Shown here: positions 58,227 through 64,000 of the stretch, in pieces
How positions within the stretch are numbered: position 1 is the stretch's first letter
How the letters are laid out: each line of letters starts with the position of its first letter
Source of the DNA: an uncultured Bacilli bacterium
GTDB lineage: Bacteria; Bacillota_I; Bacilli_A; RF39; UBA660
DNA: 64,000 bases
Assembly: GCA_944332205.1 (NCBI GenBank)
Contig: CALVJN010000004.1
Coordinates: 1-64,000, forward strand
Reading direction: 5' to 3'
The notes under the pieces: generated by a model
The model's input: only the letters and a program-made list of their open reading frames with translations
Databases searched by the model: none
Told to the model about the DNA's origin: nothing
Made by a program: the position numbers and the translations under genes

Positions 58227-59119
58227 AATTTTTTTTAAGACATAAAATATTCCCAGTTGTTCTTTTAATGATAACTTTCATCTTCTATATCTATTTTTGT
58301 AGAAAAGTAGAAATTAATCCTTTAATTGATAGGAATTCAATTCATTATGTTAATGATTTATATATGTCTAATGAATTATTTTATAATAATTTAAATTATC
58401 AAGAACAAAATTTGTACATAAAGCTTTTAGAATCAATAAAAGATTATAAATCCAATTATTATATAAATATCAATAAAGATAGTTGCTATTCATTAGAAGA
58501 GTGTGCTTCAATGGGAACTAAAGTAATGGATTCAATAATTATGGACCATCCTGAATTACTACAAATAGCTAGTTATTCTTGGTCGTATAACAGTTTACAA
58601 GATAGTGAAAATGTCAAATTAACATTTAGTTATGCTATTAAATTTAGTTTTATAAGTAAATTAGGTGAGATGCGAATTGCAAGAATCATAGATAAAATAA
58701 AAAAAGATACAGTGAATATGGACGAAATAGAAAAAGTTAAATATGTGTATGAATGGATTGGAAAAAATAATAAGTACAACAAAACTTTTATGTACTTTAA
58801 TAGTAATCAATCGGCATTTACAGTTTTTATTAATCATAATTCAGTATGTGCAGGTTTTGCTAAAGCTAGTCAAATTATTTTTCAGAATATTGGCATAACT
58901 TCATATTACGTAACTGGAACATCTACAGGACCTCATGCTTTTAATATAGTAAAAATTAAGGATAGTTATTACTTATATGATTCTACAATAGCGAGTTCAT
59001 TAAATAATGAAAGTGGTAATTTTTATAAAGGCTTAGAGCAAAAATATTTAAGTGGTTATAAAATAGACAATCAAGATTTATATCCAGTTTTAAATACAAA
59101 CGAAATTTTCATTAATTAG
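58223..59119 (+). CDS. membrane-anchored transglutaminase-like protein
   Basis: 298 residues. An N-terminal transmembrane helix (about 9-28) precedes a helical region and a transglutaminase-like core. The full triad is visible: Cys in NSVCAGFAKASQIIF (about 212), His in GPHAFNIVKI (about 240) and Asp in YLYDSTIAS (about 253). It could act as an extracytoplasmic cysteine protease or cross-linking enzyme. ATGA overlap couples it to the preceding membrane protein. It lies 0.6 kb after the second pseudopilin cassette, behind that cassette's terminator. Confidence 0.85.
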   Translation: MKFFLRHKIFPVVLLMITFIFYIYFCRKVEINPLIDRNSIHYVNDLYMSNELFYNNLNYQEQNLYIKLLESIKDYKSNYYININKDSCYSLEECASMGTKVMDSIIMDHPELLQIASYSWSYNSLQDSENVKLTFSYAIKFSFISKLGEMRIARIIDKIKKDTVNMDEIEKVKYVYEWIGKNNKYNKTFMYFNSNQSAFTVFINHNSVCAGFAKASQIIFQNIGITSYYVTGTSTGPHAFNIVKIKDSYYLYDSTIASSLNNESGNFYKGLEQKYLSGYKIDNQDLYPVLNTNEIFIN

Positions 59120-59139
59120 CATAACTATTTGTATTATTA

Positions 59140-59168
59140 TTGAATAATATAGTATAATATGCTATAAT
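59140..59168 (+). promoter_or_regulatory. sigma-A promoters for CBS-pyrophosphatase
   Basis: TTGAAT (59140-59145), 17 bases and TATAAT (59163-59168). A second overlapping pair, TTGTAT (59129-59134) and TATAAT (59153-59158), has an 18-base spacer. Confidence 0.7.
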
Positions 59169-59203
59169 TTGCTAACAATAAATTTATTTACATGGAGGCT
59201 AAT

Positions 59204-60820
59204 ATGGAAAAAATATATATTTTTGGACACAGAAGTCCCGATACGGATTCTGTAACAAGTGCAATCGCTTTAGAATATTTAAAAAAGTCCTTAGGAGTAT
59301 ATGCTGAAGCTAGAATTTTAAGTGAAATGAATGATGAAACCAAATTCGTTTTAGATAAATTTAATATTAGGCATCCGAAATATTTAAACGATGTAAAATT
59401 GCAAATAAAAGATATTATTTATCACAAAGATTTATATCAGCTAGATACTTCATCAATAGAAGACATATATAATTATATGTATCAAAATAACACCACTGGT
59501 GTACCAATAGTAGATAAAAATAGAAAATTCATAGATATAGTAACTGCTAAAATGGTTTTGAAAGAAGTTTTTAAGAGTGATGATGATAATTTATATACTT
59601 CATATAATAATATTTTAAAAAGTTTATTAGGAAAAGAAGTTTTAAAATTCGATGATGAAATACGTGGTCATGTAACAACGGTATCTTATAAGAGTACAAC
59701 ATTTTTAGAAACATTTAATTTCACTAGTGATGATATTTTAATTGTTGGTGATAGACATAGTATTATTGAAGCAGCAGTAATAAAAAAAGTAAAACTTTTA
59801 GTAATAACTGGTAATGGTGAAATAAAGGAAGAACATATAAATATAGCTAGAATGAACGGAGTAAATATTATTAGAACACCTTTTAATACTTTTAAAACTG
59901 TAAAAAAGATATTATTGAGTAATTATATAAAAAATTTAAAAACCGAAAATAGGCCATATACTGTTTTAGAAAATGATTATTATGATGATTTCTTAGAAAA
60001 TACAACTAAATTAGGATTTAATAATTATCCTGTAGTAGATAAGAAAAATATTTGTAAGGGTTTAATTAGAATAACTGATATAAATAAAAAGAATCGAAAA
60101 AAAGTTATTTTAGTTGATCATAATGAATCAGAACAAAGCGTTATAGGTCTTGATGAAGCTGAAATTATGGAAGTTATAGATCATCATAAAATTGGCAATA
60201 TTTCAACTAACAATCCTATTAATTTCAGAAACATGGCTGTAGGAAGCACAAATACCATTGTATATCACTTGTTTAAGGAAAATAGAGTAGAGATACCTAA
60301 AACAATAGCTTCTTTGATGTTAGCAGGAATAATATCAGATACTTTAGCATTAACAAGTCCAACAACGACAGAAAAAGATAAAGAAGTAGTGATTAAATTA
60401 GAAGAAATAAGTGGTTTAGATTATAAAAATTTTGCTAAAGAACTTTTCAACTCTAGTATTAATTTAGAAAATAAAAGTGAATATGATTTAATAATAACTG
60501 ACATGAAAAGTTTCCAAAATAATGGAAGGACATTTAAAGTTTCACAAATAATTACAATGAATATTAGTAATATTTTGGAACGAAAAGATAAACTAATTGA
60601 AGAGTTGAATAAATTCAAAGAAGTAACTCAAAGTGATTTTGTAATACTAATGATAACTGATATAATAAGTAATGGTTCATATATTTTATATGATAATACA
60701 CCTTTAACATATAATGTTTTACAAAGAGCTTTTAATAAAAATATTTATGAAGGAATGTATTTAGAAAATGTAGTATCCAGAAAAAAACAAATAATTCCTT
60801 TATTAATGGAAACAGAATAG
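59204..60820 (+). CDS. manganese-dependent inorganic pyrophosphatase with CBS and DRTGG domains
   Basis: 538 residues. A family II pyrophosphatase of the DHH superfamily: IYIFGHRSPDTDSVTSAIA (metal His/Asp) at the N-terminus, VDHNESEQSVIGLDEAEIME and IDHHKIGN (DHH motif) later. A regulatory insert with two CBS-like regions (about 65-120 and 260-300) flanks a DRTGG domain (about 125-240), so activity is probably controlled by adenine nucleotides as in clostridial CBS-PPases. The start is ATG 59204 with GGAGG 7 bases upstream; the in-frame ATG 12 bases earlier overlaps it. It hydrolyses pyrophosphate in the cytosol. Confidence 0.95.
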   Translation: MEKIYIFGHRSPDTDSVTSAIALEYLKKSLGVYAEARILSEMNDETKFVLDKFNIRHPKYLNDVKLQIKDIIYHKDLYQLDTSSIEDIYNYMYQNNTTGVPIVDKNRKFIDIVTAKMVLKEVFKSDDDNLYTSYNNILKSLLGKEVLKFDDEIRGHVTTVSYKSTTFLETFNFTSDDILIVGDRHSIIEAAVIKKVKLLVITGNGEIKEEHINIARMNGVNIIRTPFNTFKTVKKILLSNYIKNLKTENRPYTVLENDYYDDFLENTTKLGFNNYPVVDKKNICKGLIRITDINKKNRKKVILVDHNESEQSVIGLDEAEIMEVIDHHKIGNISTNNPINFRNMAVGSTNTIVYHLFKENRVEIPKTIASLMLAGIISDTLALTSPTTTEKDKEVVIKLEEISGLDYKNFAKELFNSSINLENKSEYDLIITDMKSFQNNGRTFKVSQIITMNISNILERKDKLIEELNKFKEVTQSDFVILMITDIISNGSYILYDNTPLTYNVLQRAFNKNIYEGMYLENVVSRKKQIIPLLMETE

Positions 60821-60838
60821 ATTATATATTCTGTTTTT
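60809..60838 (+). terminator. Terminator after pyrophosphatase
   Basis: ACAGAATA (60811-60818) pairs with TATTCTGT (60826-60833), followed by T residues. Confidence 0.7.
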
Positions 60839-60840
60839 AA

Positions 60841-60869
60841 TTGCAAAGAAATTATTGTTATGATAAAAT
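60841..60869 (+). promoter_or_regulatory. sigma-A promoter for metal permease
   Basis: TTGCAA (60841-60846), 17 bases and TAAAAT (60864-60869). Confidence 0.6.
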
Positions 60870-60895
60870 CAAATGGTAATAAAGTGAGTGATATT

Positions 60896-61741
60896 ATGCA
60901 AGAAGTTATTGTAGATACTTTAATTGACTCGATTAAATTAATTCCTTTTTTATTTTTTGCTTTTTTAATAATAGAATTAATTGAACATAAATTTAATAAA
61001 AAAACAAAGGAAATGATAAGTAGATCAGGACATTTTGGACCTTTAATAGGAAGCATTTTAGGTCTATTTCCCCAATGTGGTTTTAGCGTATTGGCTACTA
61101 ATCTTTATACGACTAGAATTATAACTTTTGGAACCTTAATTGCAATTTATTTATCAACAAGTGATGAAATGTTACCTATTATGTTGTCAAATAATACTGA
61201 TATAACTACTATATTACAGCTTTTAAGTATAAAGTTTGTTTCTGGATTATTTTTTGGATTTTTAATTGATTTTGTTATGAAAAAGAAAAATAAGCAAAAG
61301 AAATTAGATTATCACATTTGTGATGATGAGAATTGTCACTGTGAAGAGGGAATATTTTTTTCTTCTTTTAAACACACAATTAATACAATTTTATTTATAG
61401 CGATAGCAACATTTATTTTAAATACAACAATTCATTATTTTGGTGAAGAAAACATTGAAAATATTTTTTTAAAGAATAATATATTTGCTCCATTTATATC
61501 TAGTTTAATTGGTTTAATTCCCAACTGTGCTTCTAGTGTTATTATAACAGAGTTATATTTAAACAATGTTATATCTCTTGGAACAACTGTTGCTGGATTA
61601 TTAACGGGAAGTGGAGTAGCACTTTTAGTTTTATTTAAAACAAATAAAAATATAAAACAAAATTTTACAATATTATTAACTATTTATGGAATAGGAGTTC
61701 TTATTGGAGTGTTTATTGAAACTTGTCAACTTTGTTTTTAA
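60896..61741 (+). CDS. putative heavy-metal/manganese permease (ArsP_2 type)
   Basis: 281 residues with about eight to ten transmembrane helices in two inverted-looking halves. Each half has a related core: GPLIGSILGLFPQCGFSVLA and SSLIGLIPNCASSVIITELY. The cytosolic linker carries a metal-ligand-like cluster, YHICDDENCHCEE. This matches the family of putative 10-TM metal exporters. The ion is not known. The start is ATG 60896, with GTGAGTGAT upstream; the in-frame ATG at 60860 lies in the promoter. It converges with the P-type ATPase gene, only 16 bases apart. Confidence 0.85.
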   Translation: MQEVIVDTLIDSIKLIPFLFFAFLIIELIEHKFNKKTKEMISRSGHFGPLIGSILGLFPQCGFSVLATNLYTTRIITFGTLIAIYLSTSDEMLPIMLSNNTDITTILQLLSIKFVSGLFFGFLIDFVMKKKNKQKKLDYHICDDENCHCEEGIFFSSFKHTINTILFIAIATFILNTTIHYFGEENIENIFLKNNIFAPFISSLIGLIPNCASSVIITELYLNNVISLGTTVAGLLTGSGVALLVLFKTNKNIKQNFTILLTIYGIGVLIGVFIETCQLCF

Positions 61742-61757
61742 AAAAAATAATAGTTTT

Positions 61758-64000
61758 TTAGACTCCGCCTACTATTCCTTTTTTTCTTAAATATATTTTT
61801 CTTAAAAAATCTATTGGAATCACTGTAGATGCCATTAAAATCATTATTTGTAATTCTTTAAAATTAAGGCCTATTGTTCTAAACAAATTTCCTCCAAAAT
61901 ATATTAATAAAATTTGTATTATTGTAATTAAAATTACTATTGTTAAAAATACTTTGTTTTTTAATATGTTAGACAATATATTTAATCTATGAGTTCTAGC
62001 ATTAAAACTATTAAATATATCGATAAAGATAAATAATCCAAAGAATGCTGACATTAAATATTTTGGATTATTACGATAAATATTTATAAATATAGGTAAT
62101 TTTAAAAATAATATACATAGTAAGAATGAATAAAAACCAGTAAAAAATATTTCACCAAACATGTATCTATTTATAATAGATTCATTTTTTTTCTTTGGAG
62201 GTTCTTTCATATACTCTAAAAGTGGCGGTTCAAAAGCAAATGCTAAACCCGTTAATGTATCCATAACCATATTTATCCATAACATTTGAATAACTGTAAC
62301 TGGTGTGTCAATTCCAATAAATGACCCAATAAATGATAATCCTATTGCCGATAAGTTAATTGTCAGTTGACATATAACAAATTTTCTTATGCTTTTAAAT
62401 ATTGTTCTTCCATATAAAATTGCTTTTGAAATGGACAAAAAATTATCATCTAGAATTACTATATCAGAAGCTTCTTTGGCTACTTCTGTGCCACTTCCCA
62501 TAGCAAAACCAACATCAGCATTTTTTAAAGCTGGAGAATCATTTACACCATCTCCGGTCATTCCTACTACTAAGTCAATACTTCTAGCAATTTTTACTAA
62601 TCTTGTTTTATCGGAAGGAAGACTCCTTGCTACAATTCTTAAATTTGGCAATATCTTTATAATTTCTGAATCAGACATTTTGTTTAATTCATTAGAAGTT
62701 ATTACTATATCATTTTTACTAGTTAAAAGATTTAATTCTTTTCCAATAGCAATTGCAGTATCTTTATTATCTCCTGTAATCATAACCGTTTGAATACCAG
62801 CATTTCTTACCAAATTTAATCCTTCTACTGCTTCTTTTCTAATATCATCTTTAATACTTACTATAGCTACTAAAGTTAAATTTTGAAAAGTATGTTTATA
62901 TGGATTACCAGTTGCTAAAAGTATTACTCGTATACCTTTTTTTGTAATATTTTCAATGTAACTTTCAATTTTATTTTTATCATTTAAAACTTCTCTAATA
63001 CCATTAGAATTATAATAATAATTACAAAATGGTAGTATTACCTCAGCAGCACCTTTAATGAGTTTAATTTTTCCATTATGATCAATTATAGTTGATGAAT
63101 ATTTCTTTTTGCTATCAAATTGTTCTGATTCTATTTTTTTAATATTTTGATTTTGTTTGGTGTGAATAAAAGAAAATAGAGCTCGATCAGTTATATTCCC
63201 ACCAACTACTTTATTATTATCATAAAAACAATCTGTATTATTAAGAATACTTGTGCTAAAAATATTATAAAATTTAGGATATTTTAAAATATCTTTTTCT
63301 GTATAATATTGTTTTAAATAACCATCAGCAACGCCGACCACTTCAAGTTTACCTTTTGTAAGAGTACCAGTTTTATCTGTGAATAAGATATTAATGTTTC
63401 CAGCTGTTTCAATACCAACTAGTTTTCTAACTAAAACATTATTTTTTAACATTCGTTTCATATTTGAAGATAACACTAGAGTAATCATCATTGGAAGTCC
63501 TTCTGGAACAGCAACTACTATAATAGTAACTGAAAGTGTAAGTGCATACAAAATATAGTTAGTCATTAAAGGAATATTTTGTATTGTTTCTTTTATTAAT
63601 TGAATATCAAAATTATTCTTTATAATTATCATAGAAAATAAGTATGACAAAGAGACTAATATAGCTCCAATATATCCTATTTTGCTTATTATAAGCGCTA
63701 AAGAGCGTAGCCTAATCTTTAAAGGACTTTCTGGCGCATCTTCTCCAAGTTCTAAATTCATTTTTCCATATACAGTATTATTTCCGACTGCTGTAACTTT
63801 CATTATAGCTTTTTTCGAGTAAACAGTAGTTCCTCTATATACTTTATTATTTTCATTTATATCTATATCAACAGCTACTTTTTCCTTTTCCTTGGCTTCT
63901 CCATTAAGTGTTGATTCATCTACCGATATTTCACCATTGATAATAATACCATCTGCCGGTATTTTGTCTCCAGATTCTAAAATAACAATATCGCCTTGAA
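61758..64000 (-). CDS. P-type calcium-transporting ATPase, 5' end outside window
   Basis: A cation P-type ATPase read leftwards. The open frame continues to the window edge, so the first part (cytoplasmic N-terminus and first two helices) is missing; at least 747 codons are present. Visible are the actuator-domain region (ESGDKIPADG, VDESTLNGEA), the ion-binding helix 4 VVAVPEGLPM, the phosphorylation motif ILFTDKTGTLTKG, the nucleotide-domain GAAEVILPFC, the hinge TGDGVNDSPALKNADVG and C-terminal helices. PEGLP and the overall pattern fit PMCA/SERCA-like calcium pumps. An ATG at 63803 is internal and not the start. Confidence 0.93.
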   Translation of the reverse strand, partial: QGDIVILESGDKIPADGIIINGEISVDESTLNGEAKEKEKVAVDIDINENNKVYRGTTVYSKKAIMKVTAVGNNTVYGKMNLELGEDAPESPLKIRLRSLALIISKIGYIGAILVSLSYLFSMIIIKNNFDIQLIKETIQNIPLMTNYILYALTLSVTIIVVAVPEGLPMMITLVLSSNMKRMLKNNVLVRKLVGIETAGNINILFTDKTGTLTKGKLEVVGVADGYLKQYYTEKDILKYPKFYNIFSTSILNNTDCFYDNNKVVGGNITDRALFSFIHTKQNQNIKKIESEQFDSKKKYSSTIIDHNGKIKLIKGAAEVILPFCNYYYNSNGIREVLNDKNKIESYIENITKKGIRVILLATGNPYKHTFQNLTLVAIVSIKDDIRKEAVEGLNLVRNAGIQTVMITGDNKDTAIAIGKELNLLTSKNDIVITSNELNKMSDSEIIKILPNLRIVARSLPSDKTRLVKIARSIDLVVGMTGDGVNDSPALKNADVGFAMGSGTEVAKEASDIVILDDNFLSISKAILYGRTIFKSIRKFVICQLTINLSAIGLSFIGSFIGIDTPVTVIQMLWINMVMDTLTGLAFAFEPPLLEYMKEPPKKKNESIINRYMFGEIFFTGFYSFLLCILFLKLPIFINIYRNNPKYLMSAFFGLFIFIDIFNSFNARTHRLNILSNILKNKVFLTIVILITIIQILLIYFGGNLFRTIGLNFKELQIMILMASTVIPIDFLRKIYLRKKGIVGGV

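Overview
The window is a very AT-rich, densely packed bacterial chromosome segment read with the standard bacterial code: TGG encodes Trp and TGA is used as a stop. It suggests an uncultured, low-GC, endospore-forming Firmicute (Bacillota). Three gene orders match Bacillus subtilis: spoVID-ysxE-(…)-valS; spoIIB-like-radC-mreC-mreD-spoIVFA-spoIVFB; and yqeG-yqeH. Two T-box leaders, many AGGTGAT-type ribosome sites and a complete sigK support this. The exact lineage (an RF39- or Erysipelotrichales-like gut Bacilli would fit) is a guess.

Layout. 1-3.9 kb: spore-coat genes (SpoVID- and YsxE-like), a small antisense membrane ORF and a pseudopilin-like surface protein. 3.9-9.2 kb: a Val T-box driving an HD hydrolase and valS, then fmt and a membrane-anchored unknown. 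9.4-9.7 kb: tRNA-Ile, tRNA-Asn and tRNA-Glu. 9.8-13.2 kb: a VirB2/TrbC-like two-helix protein, a cysteine desulfurase, two thiol-redox proteins and a zinc-ribbon protein. 13.3-18.5 kb: the SPOR/radC/mreCD/spoIVFAB/murE block. 18.5-21.7 kb: first copy of a two-gene pseudopilin cassette. 21.8-25.5 kb: sigK, a polysaccharide deacetylase and a cohesin/cadherin-like surface protein. 25.5-31.8 kb: yqeG, yqeH, a hydrolase, a membrane-anchored MurF, ddl and an unknown. 31.9-39.1 kb: topA, polA, mutM, an opposite-strand unknown and truB. 39.1-40.0 kb: a collagen-like beta-helix protein. 40.2-47.9 kb: T-box-hisS-aspS, yebC, gpsA, a DNA glycosylase and lysS. 47.9-53.7 kb: membrane proteins, a pseudouridine synthase, a TagGH-type ABC exporter and VanZ. 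54.0-57.6 kb: second copy of the pseudopilin cassette with a different tail. 57.8-64 kb: a membrane protein, a transglutaminase-like protein, a CBS-type pyrophosphatase, a heavy-metal permease and a truncated P-type Ca2+ ATPase.

How parts work together. SpoIVFA, SpoIVFB and SigK form the known module in which the SpoIVFB intramembrane protease activates pro-sigma-K late in sporulation. SpoVID, the YsxE-like protein and perhaps the collagen-like protein belong to the spore surface. MurE, MurF, Ddl, MreC and MreD serve cell-wall synthesis. The T-boxes tie aminoacyl-tRNA synthetase supply to tRNA charging.

The most unusual feature is the pair of pseudopilin cassettes 35.5 kb apart. They are almost identical over about 2.3 kb, and then their C-terminal glycine-rich tails are completely different. 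This looks like a duplicated, recombining display system for surface domains. A third, unrelated pseudopilin lies in the spoVID-valS locus. No pilus ATPase, platform protein or prepilin peptidase is in the window. Other observations worth checking are a SpoIVFB whose conserved N-terminus can only be reached from an AUU/AUA start, and a hisS-aspS T-box whose specifier holds overlapping Asp and His codons.
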